Part shown: one piece after another, positions 27,849 to 37,171 of the stretch
Position numbering within the stretch: the first letter of the stretch is position 1
How the letters are laid out: each line of letters starts with the position of its first letter
Assembly: GCF_017873955.1 (NCBI RefSeq)
Contig: NZ_JAGGKS010000006.1
Coordinates: 186,001-250,000 of the forward strand
From: Sedimentibacter acidaminivorans
Lineage (GTDB): Bacteria > Bacillota > Clostridia > Tissierellales > Sedimentibacteraceae
Direction of reading: 5' to 3'
Length of the DNA stretch: 64,000 nucleotides
Translations under genes and position numbers: made by a program
Notes under the pieces: generated by a model
Database searches by the model: none
What the model saw: the letters and a program-made list of their open reading frames with translations, nothing else
Told to the model about the DNA's origin: nothing

Positions 27849-28934
27849 TTAAGCTTTGAAACTTCCCAAAATTTTAAGAAATGGAAGCTCGTTTGAAAGC
27901 TGGTTAAGAATTATCTTTATGTTATCGTCAAGTATATTACCCTCGAAATCCATGTAGAATAAATACTTCCAAGGACTTTTTAAATCGGGTCTTGAATAAA
28001 TGTAAGATAAATTTACTTTGTAGTAAGTAAATAATGATAATACATTTTCAAGAGAACCCATTTGGTGAGGTACTGTAAATACAATGCTAACTCGGTTATG
28101 ATTTTTATTAACTAATAAATATTTTGATACTGCTCCAAAGCGCGTGTAATTTTGATTTGGATTAATATTATCCTTGAGAATTTTAAGTCCATAATTTTCA
28201 ACTGCTTCAGGGGAACAAATGCAAGCAATGTTTTTATTGTTCATTAAATATATTTTTTGTGCTGCAACTGCAGTATTTGTTTCATTTATTGCAGTTAAGT
28301 TATTTTCATTAATATAATCTCTGCACTGCATTATTGCCTGAGGGTGTGAATATACTTCCTTTATATCCTCTAATCTAGAGTTCATAGTACCAGCTAGACA
28401 ATGATCTACTTTTCGTACATAATTATAATTTATAAATAAATCATATTTTAGTAGCAAATCATAAACATCATTGACATATCCGGCAGTAGAATTTTCTATT
28501 GGAACAACTCCCACCTCAGCGCATTCATTATACACTTCCTTAAATACATCTTCAAAGGAAGATTTGTTTATGTATTTTTTATCTTTAAATAAATATTTAG
28601 CGGCACCTTCTGAATATGAGAAAGGTAATCCTTGATAACATACGGTTCTGATATCAAGTTCATTATTAATACACTTAATACTAATTATATCATCTGATTC
28701 TTGACTATAACAATACTTGTAGTTTTTATCTAATGATAATAGATTTTTTAAAAAGTGATTATATTGATAATCATATTTTTCATTTTTATTATCTATAATA
28801 GTTTTATCTTTACTATTGATGTTGTTTTTAGATGAAATAATCTTTTTTAACACCGACATTCTTTCTTCAAATATATTTTTTATTAATTCATCATATTTGT
28901 TCATTTCTTGTATTAAATCATTATAATCTGACAT
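27849..28934 (-). CDS. pheA: Prephenate dehydratase with short chorismate-mutase-like N-terminus
   Basis: Converts prephenate to phenylpyruvate, the phenylalanine branch. In the 361 residues, the N-terminal ~90 are helical and charged, like a degraded AroQ domain. The dehydratase domain follows (about 95-270) with VCYQGLPFSYSEGAA, GVVPIENSTAGYVNDVYDLL and the catalytic Thr motif NYTRFGAVS. The end is an ACT-type regulatory domain (about 285-360), as expected for Phe feedback. GAGG lies 8 bases before the ATG; a T-box controls the transcript. Confidence 0.9.
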   Translation of the reverse strand: MSDYNDLIQEMNKYDELIKNIFEERMSVLKKIISSKNNINSKDKTIIDNKNEKYDYQYNHFLKNLLSLDKNYKYCYSQESDDIISIKCINNELDIRTVCYQGLPFSYSEGAAKYLFKDKKYINKSSFEDVFKEVYNECAEVGVVPIENSTAGYVNDVYDLLLKYDLFINYNYVRKVDHCLAGTMNSRLEDIKEVYSHPQAIMQCRDYINENNLTAINETNTAVAAQKIYLMNNKNIACICSPEAVENYGLKILKDNINPNQNYTRFGAVSKYLLVNKNHNRVSIVFTVPHQMGSLENVLSLFTYYKVNLSYIYSRPDLKSPWKYLFYMDFEGNILDDNIKIILNQLSNELPFLKILGSFKA

Positions 28935-28971
28935 TTTAGTTACCTCAATTCTATTAAATCTTCATATAAAA

Positions 28972-29265
28972 CAAAAAACCTTCCGCCTCTATATCTTTAA
29001 CGATATAGGGACGAAAGGTTAAAATTCAACTATTCCGTGGTACCACCCAAATTCAGCAAAACTGCTGCTCTTTTTCAAATACGAGATTAAATCTGATATT
29101 CTATCCTTATAACGTAGGAAATACGACCAAGCCTACTTAATTCAGCCGAGAGCTCAAGAAGGAACTTCAAAATGATTACTCTAATATTCGCTTGCAGTCA
29201 ACGACGAATACTCCCTGGTAGCTTCCTCAAATTTACTTTCTTCTATCATAGCTTTTAATTATCAA
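28972..29265 (-). promoter_or_regulatory. T-box leader of pheA
   Basis: The minus-strand leader contains the hallmark T-box GGGTGGTACCACGG (29035-29048). Its UGGU would pair with an ACCA 3' end, which fits tRNA-Phe with discriminator A. Upstream is a large stem I (about 29155-29235). Downstream is an intrinsic terminator of nearly 20 pairs (about 28978-29020) ending in six T. I could not fix the specifier codon; Phe is inferred from the gene, with UUU or UUC candidates in the 3' side of stem I. Confidence 0.93.
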
Positions 29266-29273
29266 TTTTTACT

Positions 29274-29302
29274 ATAATATTATTAATTATTAATTTTGTC
29301 AA
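29274..29302 (-). promoter_or_regulatory. pheA T-box promoter
   Basis: Minus-strand TTGACA (29297-29302), a 17-base spacer and TATTAT (29274-29279). Transcription would start near 29267, at the head of the T-box leader. Confidence 0.8.
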
Positions 29303-29408
29303 TAGTTTTTTTTATTTATTCTTACACGACGTGTATTAACATGTCTTAAATGTAGTTAATTAAGTATGATTTTATTATTTTCTTACTATAGTATTATAAA
29401 TAATTAGT

Positions 29409-29437
29409 TTGCGAAATATGTAATAATGTGTTATAAT
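29409..29437 (+). promoter_or_regulatory. Promoter of the SLH protein gene
   Basis: TTGCGA at 29409-29414, a 17-base spacer and a perfect TATAAT at 29432-29437, 38 bases before the start codon. Confidence 0.65.
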
Positions 29438-29474
29438 TTAAATAAAAATTCTGCATTAAGGATAGGAGGAATGT

Positions 29475-31322
29475 ATGAAAAATAAAATATTTACGAGAGT
29501 ACTGTTGTTTACAGTTTTACTTTCTATGGTATTTATGTCTGCTGCAAGCGCTGTAACATTTAGCGACATATCAGATCATTGGGCTAAGGATTACATAATA
29601 AAAGTTGCGAATAATGGGATTGTTACGGGATACAGTGATGGTAAATTTAAACCAGAAAATTCAGTAACTGTTCTAGAATCATTGGTTATGATGTCGAGGT
29701 TGTATGATATAGATGACGATATAAAGGAGCAAATAGTTGAAGAGTATGAGCCTGTTCTTGAAGATATGACTAATGCAGAAGATTATACTTGGGCCTTTGA
29801 AAATCTTTCATTAGCTTTAGAGTTTGGAATAGTTTCTAGAAGCGGATTAGAGAAAATGTTTAAAGATGAAACAATATCACAAAAAGCAAGTAAAGAAGAA
29901 ATATGTGTTCTTTTAACAAAAGCTATGATGCTTAGTGATGAGTTAAAGAAAGTATTTGTATTACCTTTTAATGATGCATTGCAAATATCTGAGTTAGCTA
30001 AACCATATATGTACATTATGTATGATAAAGGAATAATTGCAGGTGATACTAAAAAGAATGTAAACCCTAAGGATAATATAACAAGAGCTGTGATGGCTAC
30101 AATGTTAGATAGAGCATATGAATATATAGATGAAAATAGTATAGAACCTGAAATAAAAAGCTATAAACCAACTACAGTTCTGAATGGAATAATATCAGAT
30201 GTAACTGTAGGGGATGTAGAATCATATATATATGTTAAAGATGATAATTCAGATACAACTATAGTCAGAGTAAATTCAAGTACAAAAATATACCTTAATG
30301 ATAAAACAGTAGAAATTTCAAAAATAGAAAAAGGTATATTAGTAAAATGTGAAATAGATGAACAAAGAATAGCACGAACTATGAAAGCTGATAGCTTAAC
30401 TAAAATTATAAAAGGTAAAATATCATATGTTGCTTATGCATCACCAGCTAAGATAACTATAATTGATGAAGATAATGATAAGATTACATATAGTGTACCA
30501 TCAGATGATATGAAAATCTATCTAGATGGAAAAGAAACAGCTCTTAAGAATCTTGAAGAAAAAGATTTAATATCTCTTAGAATAAAAGACGATGTATTAT
30601 ATCGAATAGATTCAATAAGTAGAATTCAGAAATACGAAGGTAAAATTACTGCAATCGACTATACCAATTTACCTATAAAGCTGACAATGCTTACTACACA
30701 GAATAATAAATCAATGACATTTGAATATTCAAGCGATGTAGAAGTAACGAGAAATGATGATGATTCAAGCTTCGATCAAATAAGAATTGGAGATATAGTT
30801 ACTCTAACGGCTGAATATGGTGAAATGATATTAATAAATACAAATGCGGCTGATGCGGAATTAAGCGGGACGATAAAAGAAATATTGATTGCTAATCAAA
30901 ATAAGATAAAAATAGCTAACTCTTCTGGAACTATAAAAGAGTATCCTGTTAGCAATAATGTCCAAATTAATATCGGTAGCAAAAATGCAACAATTTATGA
31001 TTTAAGACTTGGTTATCAAGTAAATGTCAATACTTCAGGTGATGAAATTGTTACTATCGAAGCTGCTGAAATACAAACTGCAAAAAGTTTTTCAGGTAAA
31101 GTAGTGTTTGTAAATATTGATGATAAGCTTATAATGATGCAAAATATTAAAGATAATGGTCAAACGGAACTTGTATATGTAAGAGTTTCAAATTCAACAA
31201 AAATATTTGATACTTCTGGGAGCACTAAATACATTAAGAACATATCAGAGGGAAATAATATTATGTGCACTATAATTTCTCAAGGTGGAGAGAATGTTGC
31301 GGTAAGCATAATGATACAATAA
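29475..31322 (+). CDS. S-layer homology (SLH) domain protein with five C-terminal beta repeats
   Basis: A 615-residue exported protein. The signal peptide is at 1-26 (cleavage after SAASA). Three SLH modules follow at about 27-215: the first is clear (FSDISDHWAKDYIIKVANNGIVTGYSDGKFKPENSVTVLE), the second degenerate, the third DKGIIAGDTKKNVNPKDNITRAVMATML. They would bind secondary wall polymer. Residues about 232-615 are five repeats of 70-80 residues, each beginning with a G-x-I/V strand and ending with a second conserved glycine. Their function is unknown. A strong RBS and a terminator mark it as a single-gene unit. Confidence 0.85.
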   Translation: MKNKIFTRVLLFTVLLSMVFMSAASAVTFSDISDHWAKDYIIKVANNGIVTGYSDGKFKPENSVTVLESLVMMSRLYDIDDDIKEQIVEEYEPVLEDMTNAEDYTWAFENLSLALEFGIVSRSGLEKMFKDETISQKASKEEICVLLTKAMMLSDELKKVFVLPFNDALQISELAKPYMYIMYDKGIIAGDTKKNVNPKDNITRAVMATMLDRAYEYIDENSIEPEIKSYKPTTVLNGIISDVTVGDVESYIYVKDDNSDTTIVRVNSSTKIYLNDKTVEISKIEKGILVKCEIDEQRIARTMKADSLTKIIKGKISYVAYASPAKITIIDEDNDKITYSVPSDDMKIYLDGKETALKNLEEKDLISLRIKDDVLYRIDSISRIQKYEGKITAIDYTNLPIKLTMLTTQNNKSMTFEYSSDVEVTRNDDDSSFDQIRIGDIVTLTAEYGEMILINTNAADAELSGTIKEILIANQNKIKIANSSGTIKEYPVSNNVQINIGSKNATIYDLRLGYQVNVNTSGDEIVTIEAAEIQTAKSFSGKVVFVNIDDKLIMMQNIKDNGQTELVYVRVSNSTKIFDTSGSTKYIKNISEGNNIMCTIISQGGENVAVSIMIQ

Positions 31323-31335
31323 TAATTTTAAAATT

Positions 31336-31370
31336 AAGGCAACTGATTATAAATTTTCAGTTGCTTTTTT
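31336..31370 (+). terminator. Terminator after the SLH protein gene
   Basis: GCAACTGA at 31339-31346 pairs with TCAGTTGC at 31357-31364, extended by A-T pairs, and is followed by a run of T. Confidence 0.8.
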
Positions 31371-31521
31371 AATTTTGTTGTTTTAGTGATGCATTATGAA
31401 TTGTTAAAAATATATATTTTATTATTAAAATTATATCAATTATATAGTATAATGGAATAAATACAAAACTTATGTCAAGAAATATTTAAAGTTGAAATAT
31501 ATAATAATATGGAGGAAGAAT

Positions 31522-32538
31522 ATGAAAAAATTAGCCATAATACTATTAATAACAATTTTTATTGCATTTGGATGTACCAGACTCCCTGCATCACAAGAAA
31601 CAGGAGTGAAACCAGGGGAGTATAAAAGTTCTAATATCTTGAATTTTGAAGAAACAAAGACAGAAAATGATAAATTAAAAAGGGAACTGGAGCAAACAAA
31701 GGTTGAGATTCAAAAATTAAAAGATGACTATATAAGTATAGCTAGAAATAATGATTTATTAGTAGGAAAACTTGATGAGGCAGAATCTTTGCTAAGACAA
31801 TTAGAAAATGAGGGAGCTGAATTACCTAAATTTGTTCTTGAAGAAACTGATAAAAATAGTATTATAAATTATATTAAAGAAAGAAAAAGTGTGTTATCAA
31901 AAAACTTCAAAGATATAAAATTGGTACCTACTGAAGAAAATGACAATATAATTTTATTTTATACTGTAGGATATGGAGAAAATTATAATCAAATTTTTAT
32001 TTGGGAAGTAGGTAAAAGTGAACCAATTACAATAGATAGTGCATTTTTTAGTAAGGACGGAAATTGGGAATGGTTACAACAAGGCAAATATATATTAATT
32101 GATTCAGGTAAGGGTTCTATAATTGAGAAGAAAATTTTAGATATTAATGCAATGAAGATAGTAAGTACTTTTGAGACAAATTCAGAAGATATATATTTAT
32201 TTCCAGAAACATCAAGTTTGTTAATTCAAAAAGCTAAAACAGGTTCATCAGAACCAATATATGAAATATATAATTTTATTACTGGAGAAGAAAGTAAATT
32301 AAACTTTGAATTTAATGATAAATATTTAAGGTTCAATGTAGATAGTATAAAAAATACAATTAACTTTTCAGGTACATACGTTGATATTGATAATATAGAA
32401 TATTCGGTTAAAGTTTCTATGGATATTGATATAATAAAAGAAAAATATTCTATAAAAGCATTAGAAGAATTAAGAGAACAAAATAATGATATTATTAATC
32501 AGGAAGAAACTAATTTAAATGAAGAAGGAAATGAATAA
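31522..32538 (+). CDS. Lipoprotein with coiled coil, unknown function
   Basis: A 338-residue exported lipoprotein. The signal peptide MKKLAIILLITIFIAFGC has a lipobox Cys at 18. A coiled coil at about 40-105 (EETKTENDKLKRELEQTKVE and following heptads) leads to a C-terminal beta-rich region of about 220 residues in which tryptophans and short strands alternate. I do not recognise that region. GGAGG 6 bases before ATG 31522 decides the start; an earlier in-frame ATG at 31492 lacks one. The end overlaps the next frame by 20 bases. Confidence 0.75.
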   Translation: MKKLAIILLITIFIAFGCTRLPASQETGVKPGEYKSSNILNFEETKTENDKLKRELEQTKVEIQKLKDDYISIARNNDLLVGKLDEAESLLRQLENEGAELPKFVLEETDKNSIINYIKERKSVLSKNFKDIKLVPTEENDNIILFYTVGYGENYNQIFIWEVGKSEPITIDSAFFSKDGNWEWLQQGKYILIDSGKGSIIEKKILDINAMKIVSTFETNSEDIYLFPETSSLLIQKAKTGSSEPIYEIYNFITGEESKLNFEFNDKYLRFNVDSIKNTINFSGTYVDIDNIEYSVKVSMDIDIIKEKYSIKALEELREQNNDIINQEETNLNEEGNE

Positions 32539-33793
32539 CAGTATGCTTAAAAAATATGATGTAATAATAATTGGTGCTGGACCAGCTGGGTTATTTACCG
32601 CCATGTCAATAAATAATAAGAATGTATTGGTATTAGAAAAGAATTGTGAACCTGGAAGAAAGATTCTCATATCTGGTGCCGGACAATGCAACTATACTAA
32701 TTCTTGTGATATAGAAAACTTTATAAATAAGTATGGCGATAATGGGAGGTTTTTGAAACCCGCTCTATATAACTTTTCAAATAGGGATACAATAGACTTT
32801 TTTAAAACAGAAGGTATTGATAGTATTGTTAGAGAAGATAAAAAAGTGTTTCCTAGCTCGCTTAAATCGAGAGATATACTAAATGTGCTACTAAATAAAT
32901 GCAAAAGAAAAAGTGTTGAAATAAGGTATGATGCATCAGTTAATGATATTCAATACGATAAAACAAGTAGATGTTTTGTCATAAAAGCAAAGGATCACCA
33001 ATTTGTTAGTACTATACTTGTTATAGCAACGGGTGGTAAATCATATATTAGTACAGGGTCAACTGGTGATGGGTATATATTTGCTAAGAATTTAGGTCAT
33101 AAAATAGTGGATACAGCACCAGCTCTCGCGCCAGTTTATGTTGAAAATTATGAGTTTTCAGAATTGTCAGGAATTTCATTTCAAAATATATCAATAACAT
33201 TATGGAGAGACAATAAAAAAATAAATCAGTTTTTAGGTGATCTTTTATTTACACATAAAAATTTATCTGGTCCTGTTATTATAAATAATTCTCGTTACAT
33301 TTTGAAAGGCGATATATTAAAAATTAATTTTACCCAGTATATAAATAATGATGAATTTAGGATGAATTTTGAACAAAAAGTTTTTTCATCAGGTAAATGT
33401 AATCTTAAAACATTAATACGGGAGCTTAATATGCCAAAGCGCTTTGTTGATAAGATAATGGAACTTGGAAATGTGTCTGATGATAAAATTTGTAGCGAAC
33501 TAGATAAAAAAAGCAGAAAGAAAATAATAGAACTTTTATCAAACTATTCAATGGTGGTTCAATCAATTGGTGATTTCAACGTTGCTATGGTAACAAGAGG
33601 TGGAGTGTCAACAAGTGAAATTAGTTCTAAAACAATGGAGTCGAAAATTATAGATAATTTATATTTTGTAGGAGAAGTATTAGATATAGATGGTGACACA
33701 GGTGGATATAATATACAGGCAGCATTTTCAACAGGGAAGCTAGCAGGAGACAGTATAAATAGTAATGAACATTCTAAATGTTACAAAAAATAA
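32519..33793 (+). CDS. HI0933/YhiN family FAD-dependent oxidoreductase
   Basis: A 424-residue flavoprotein of the HI0933-like family: FAD-binding YDVIIIGAGPAGLFTAMS, EKNCEPGRKILISGAGQCNYTN (family signature), ATGGKSYISTGSTGDGY and the C-terminal YFVGEVLDIDGDTGGYNIQAAFSTG. Its physiological substrate is not known to me. The start is uncertain: ATG 32519, 32531 and 32543 are in frame, all overlapping or abutting the lipoprotein gene. Confidence 0.85.
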   Translation: MKKEMNNSMLKKYDVIIIGAGPAGLFTAMSINNKNVLVLEKNCEPGRKILISGAGQCNYTNSCDIENFINKYGDNGRFLKPALYNFSNRDTIDFFKTEGIDSIVREDKKVFPSSLKSRDILNVLLNKCKRKSVEIRYDASVNDIQYDKTSRCFVIKAKDHQFVSTILVIATGGKSYISTGSTGDGYIFAKNLGHKIVDTAPALAPVYVENYEFSELSGISFQNISITLWRDNKKINQFLGDLLFTHKNLSGPVIINNSRYILKGDILKINFTQYINNDEFRMNFEQKVFSSGKCNLKTLIRELNMPKRFVDKIMELGNVSDDKICSELDKKSRKKIIELLSNYSMVVQSIGDFNVAMVTRGGVSTSEISSKTMESKIIDNLYFVGEVLDIDGDTGGYNIQAAFSTGKLAGDSINSNEHSKCYKK

Positions 33794-33852
33794 ACAATTA
33801 AATTAAAAATATATGTTTAAGTATAAAACTTGTAAAAATAATGTAAAAAAAT

Positions 33853-33895
33853 AACAAAAATGATGATTCTGAATTTTAGAATCATCATTTTTGTT
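33853..33895. terminator. Strong terminator, 18-bp perfect stem
   Basis: 33853-33870 pairs perfectly with 33878-33895 around a 7-base loop, with T-runs in both orientations. It isolates the TRAP island from the upstream operon. Confidence 0.9.
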
Positions 33896-33923
33896 AACAA
33901 ATACAATAATAGATAGAATATAC

Positions 33924-33952
33924 TTGACAGTTGTATTGTATACAATTATAAT
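33924..33952 (+). promoter_or_regulatory. Consensus promoter of the TRAP island
   Basis: A perfect TTGACA (33924-33929), 17-base spacer and perfect TATAAT (33947-33952). So strong a promoter for a catabolic operon implies repression, consistent with the operators around it. Confidence 0.85.
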
Positions 33953-33965
33953 ATTTAGTATACAA
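33935..33965. promoter_or_regulatory. Tandem GntR-type operators on the TRAP promoter
   Basis: ATTGTATACAAT (33935-33946) is a perfect palindrome filling the space between -35 and -10. TAGTATACAA (33956-33965) repeats its core 20 bases downstream, two helical turns away. The TnGTnnnACnA-like form is that of FadR/FCD-family GntR operators. The FCD regulator at 46100 is the obvious candidate ligand-responsive repressor. Confidence 0.65.
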
Positions 33966-34098
33966 TATTAATTGCATCTTAGTAAATATTAAAATATAAG
34001 GGGATGATCCTTGCTAAAAAACTTATGCTATAAAGGCTATATTAATTTAAAGTGGAAAAAATTAATTCTTGTTTAGAAGGAAGAGGAGGTTCGGACCA

Positions 34099-34584
34099 GT
34101 GAAAGTTTTGAAATGGTTAGATGAAAACTTTGAAGAAAAGCTTATGGGTTTAGCCCTTTGGGGCATTGTAGTTATAATGGGGATTCAAGTAATTATGAGG
34201 TATGTATTTAGATCCTCTTTAGTTTGGTCAGAAGAGGTATCTAGATACCTATTTATCTGGATGGTATTTATTGGAATTAGCTATGGAATTAAAAATGGAT
34301 CTCACATGCGGATTGATATGTTAGAGCATTTTTTTCCGAAATTAAGAAAAGGGTTAGGGATATTAGCAGATTTATGTTTTCTAACTTTTGCAGCATATAT
34401 GATTGGACCAGGCATAACTGTTATTGAATCTTTATTAATAACTGGACAAACTAGTCCAGCAGGTGAAATACCTATGTATATTGTTTATACTGGTTTACTA
34501 GCAGGTTTTATCCTAGTATTGTTTAGAATAGTACAAAAATATATTTTGAAATTTTTACAAAAAAACCAGTCGAAAGGAGATTAG
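34099..34584 (+). CDS. dctQ: TRAP transporter small membrane subunit
   Basis: A 161-residue DctQ protein with four TM helices and the conserved WSEEVSRYLFIWMVFIGISYGIKNGSHMRIDM segment. It works with DctM and the binding protein in Na+-driven uptake of a carboxylate. I start it at GTG 34099, 9 bases after GGAGG (34085-34089); an upstream TTG at 34069 would place the ribosome site inside the gene. Together with dctM and dctP it opens the catabolic island. Confidence 0.92.
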   Translation: MKVLKWLDENFEEKLMGLALWGIVVIMGIQVIMRYVFRSSLVWSEEVSRYLFIWMVFIGISYGIKNGSHMRIDMLEHFFPKLRKGLGILADLCFLTFAAYMIGPGITVIESLLITGQTSPAGEIPMYIVYTGLLAGFILVLFRIVQKYILKFLQKNQSKGD

Positions 34585-34589
34585 ATTAA

Positions 34590-35882
34590 ATGATAGCAAG
34601 TGTTTTTATTGTATTCGTAGTGTCTTTAGCATTGGGAATACCTATAGCAGTATCATTGGGATTCACAGTTTTATCCGCGGCTTTTTTTGTCCCATCACTA
34701 CCGGCTGATTCTGTTTATGCATTTCGTAGTATGGTTACAGCTCTAGATTCATATTCGCTTTTAGCCATTCCACTGTTTATATTATCAGGTAATATAATGG
34801 CAAAGGGAGGAATATCAAGAAAACTATTTGATTTTTTCTCTTATTTCATTGGAAATAGAACAGCAGGGTTGCCTATTGCGGCAATTATTACATGCCTTTT
34901 TTATGGAGCTATATCAGGATCTGGACCTGCAACTGTTGCAGCAGTTGGATCTATGACTATTCCATTATTAGTTGAGCTTGGTTACGATAAGAAATTTTCT
35001 GTTGCAATGATTGCTGTTGCTGGTGGATTAGGAGTAATTATTCCGCCTAGTATTCCGTTTATTGTTTATGGTCAGTCTTCGGGTGCATCTGTTGGAGATT
35101 TATTTATAGCAGGAGTTTTACCAGGTATGTTAATTGCTTTATGTATGATAGTATATGCTTATTTTTATTGTAAATTTAAAGGTGAAGATAAAGAAAAACT
35201 TTTGGCAAATACACAACAGTTAAGATCAAGAGGATTTATGGTTATGCTTAAAGATAGCTTCTGGTCGCTTTTGACTCCGGTTATTATATTAGGAGGAATA
35301 TATAGTGGAATTGTAACACCAACCGAAGCTGCAAATATTTCAGTTGTTTATGCATTAATAATTAGTTTATTTATCTATAAAAGTCTTAAGTTTAAAGATT
35401 TATCTACGGTCATGAAAGAAACAGTTAATACTGCAGCACCAATTTTATTAGTCGTTTCAATTGCCACTGTATTTGGTAAAGTGCTTACATTTATGCAAGC
35501 GCCACAGTTAATATCTGCAGCTATTACGGGTACATTTACTACAAAAGTGTCTGTTTTGTTGGTAATAAATGTAATATTGTTATTTGTTGGTATGGTCATG
35601 GATACTACACCTGCAATACTTATATTAACACCGATATTTATGCCAATTATACAAGCAATCGGAGTTAATCCATTGCATTTTGGTATAATCATGGTTGTAA
35701 ATCTTGCTATTGGTTTTGTAACACCACCAATTGGTATCAATCTTTTCGTAGCAAGTTCATTAACTGGAATATCTGTTATGGATATTGCTAAAAGAGCTAT
35801 TCCGTTTATTATTGCATTTTTCATTGCATTATTGTTCATAACATTCGTACCTGAAATAAGCTTAATGTTAATTGGAAAATAA
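34590..35882 (+). CDS. dctM: TRAP transporter large membrane subunit
   Basis: A 430-residue DctM channel subunit with about 12 TM helices. The family motifs include AIPLFILSGNIMAKGGISRKLFDF, GAISGSGPATVAAVGSMTIPLL, IPPSIPFIVYG, PTEAA and TPPIGINLFVASSLTG. It starts 5 bases after dctQ. Confidence 0.95.
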   Translation: MIASVFIVFVVSLALGIPIAVSLGFTVLSAAFFVPSLPADSVYAFRSMVTALDSYSLLAIPLFILSGNIMAKGGISRKLFDFFSYFIGNRTAGLPIAAIITCLFYGAISGSGPATVAAVGSMTIPLLVELGYDKKFSVAMIAVAGGLGVIIPPSIPFIVYGQSSGASVGDLFIAGVLPGMLIALCMIVYAYFYCKFKGEDKEKLLANTQQLRSRGFMVMLKDSFWSLLTPVIILGGIYSGIVTPTEAANISVVYALIISLFIYKSLKFKDLSTVMKETVNTAAPILLVVSIATVFGKVLTFMQAPQLISAAITGTFTTKVSVLLVINVILLFVGMVMDTTPAILILTPIFMPIIQAIGVNPLHFGIIMVVNLAIGFVTPPIGINLFVASSLTGISVMDIAKRAIPFIIAFFIALLFITFVPEISLMLIGK

Positions 35883-36001
35883 TTTTTGATTTTGTGGTAT
35901 GAAAACTAATACATCAAAGAAATGAAAATTAAATAAAATGTACTTATGCTATTATCACCCATTATAAGGTGTTAATATAAAAAAATAAAGGGAGCTTAAT
36001 T

Positions 36002-37075
36002 ATGAAAATGAAAAAAATTTTAGTTTTATTGGTAGCATTCGCTATGATTCTAGGTCTTGTGGGTTGTGGATCTAAAACAAACACTGAAACAGCAAAAGTA
36101 GAAGACTCAAAAACTGAAGCAGATGTTAAAGCAGAAACTGAAGAGGTAAAGACTATTACTTTTGCTCACGTTAGTGCTGAAACAACTTCTACACACCAGG
36201 CTGCACTCAAATTTAAAGAGGTAGTTGAAGCAAATAGTAAAGGTCAATTAGTAGTAAATGTTTACCCAACTGGACAACTTGGTGGGGATCGTGAGCTAAT
36301 AGAAAATACACAAAACGGTTCAATAACTGCTATGGTATCTTCGCCAGCGCCACAGGTTAATTTTGTTAAATCTGCAACTATATTTGACGCACCTTTTGTA
36401 TTTGAAGGGTTAGAACATGGAAGAGCGGTTTTAGGTGACCCAGAATTCATGGATGCAATTGGAAATGAATATGCTGCAGCAGGTTTTCATTATATGGGAG
36501 CATCTGGACAGGGATTTAGAACTTTGACTACAAATAAAAGAATAACTACACTAGAACAATTAAAAGGTCTTACAATTCGTACAATGGAAAATAAATACCA
36601 TATGCAAACATGGTCATTATTAGGAGCAAATCCAACACCATTAACATTTAATGAGTTATATACAGCATTACAGCAAGGTACTGTTGAAGCACAAGAAAAC
36701 CCTATAGAGTTAGTGCATGCACAAAAATTCTATGAACAACAAAAATATATTGTTGATACTAACCACATCCTTCAAGTTAATACATGGATTATCAACAAAG
36801 ACTTTTATGATGGATTATCAGATGAATTGAAAGCAGTTGTTGATGATGCAGGAAAACAAGCTGTAGAAGTTGCAAATAGAGTTAATGATGAAAAAGGACC
36901 AGAATACGTTAAAGTAATAGAAGATTATGGAACTGAATTTGTGGAAATACCAAAGGAAGAAAAAGATAAAATAATTGAAGCAGTTAAACCAGTTTATGAA
37001 GAAATAAAAGCAGCGACTGCTCCAACAGTATATGATACATATTTTACTGCAATTGAAAAATATAAAACTAAATAA
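36002..37075 (+). CDS. dctP: TRAP transporter solute-binding lipoprotein
   Basis: The 357-residue extracytoplasmic DctP protein. A lipoprotein signal ends in GLVGC (Cys 22), then a Glu/Lys/Thr linker and the binding domain from about 48. The carboxylate-clamping Arg is in the conserved GLTIRTMENKYH, with LGANPTPLTFNELYTALQQGTVEAQENP following. The ligand is very likely an organic acid, but its identity cannot be read. A 119-base gap to dctM has no clear terminator. Confidence 0.94.
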   Translation: MKMKKILVLLVAFAMILGLVGCGSKTNTETAKVEDSKTEADVKAETEEVKTITFAHVSAETTSTHQAALKFKEVVEANSKGQLVVNVYPTGQLGGDRELIENTQNGSITAMVSSPAPQVNFVKSATIFDAPFVFEGLEHGRAVLGDPEFMDAIGNEYAAAGFHYMGASGQGFRTLTTNKRITTLEQLKGLTIRTMENKYHMQTWSLLGANPTPLTFNELYTALQQGTVEAQENPIELVHAQKFYEQQKYIVDTNHILQVNTWIINKDFYDGLSDELKAVVDDAGKQAVEVANRVNDEKGPEYVKVIEDYGTEFVEIPKEEKDKIIEAVKPVYEEIKAATAPTVYDTYFTAIEKYKTK

Positions 37076-37088
37076 ACAATTGTAATTT

Positions 37089-37132
37089 AACTATTAACTA
37101 GAAAGCTGCTTTTGGCTTTCTAGTTAATAGTT
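37089..37132 (+). other. Perfect 18-bp hairpin between dctP and the larA-like gene
   Basis: 37089-37106 pairs with 37115-37132 without mismatch around an 8-base loop. No immediate T-run follows (ATAACTTAATTTTT), so it may be a partial terminator or an mRNA stability element that raises dctP over downstream genes. Confidence 0.6.
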
Positions 37133-37171
37133 ATAACTTAATTTTTCAAATTCAAGAAAGAAGGGTTATTG

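Noticed and set aside
35375-35839. 154-residue open frame opposite dctM
   Set aside because: Antisense of a conserved membrane protein; no Shine-Dalgarno and no family features.
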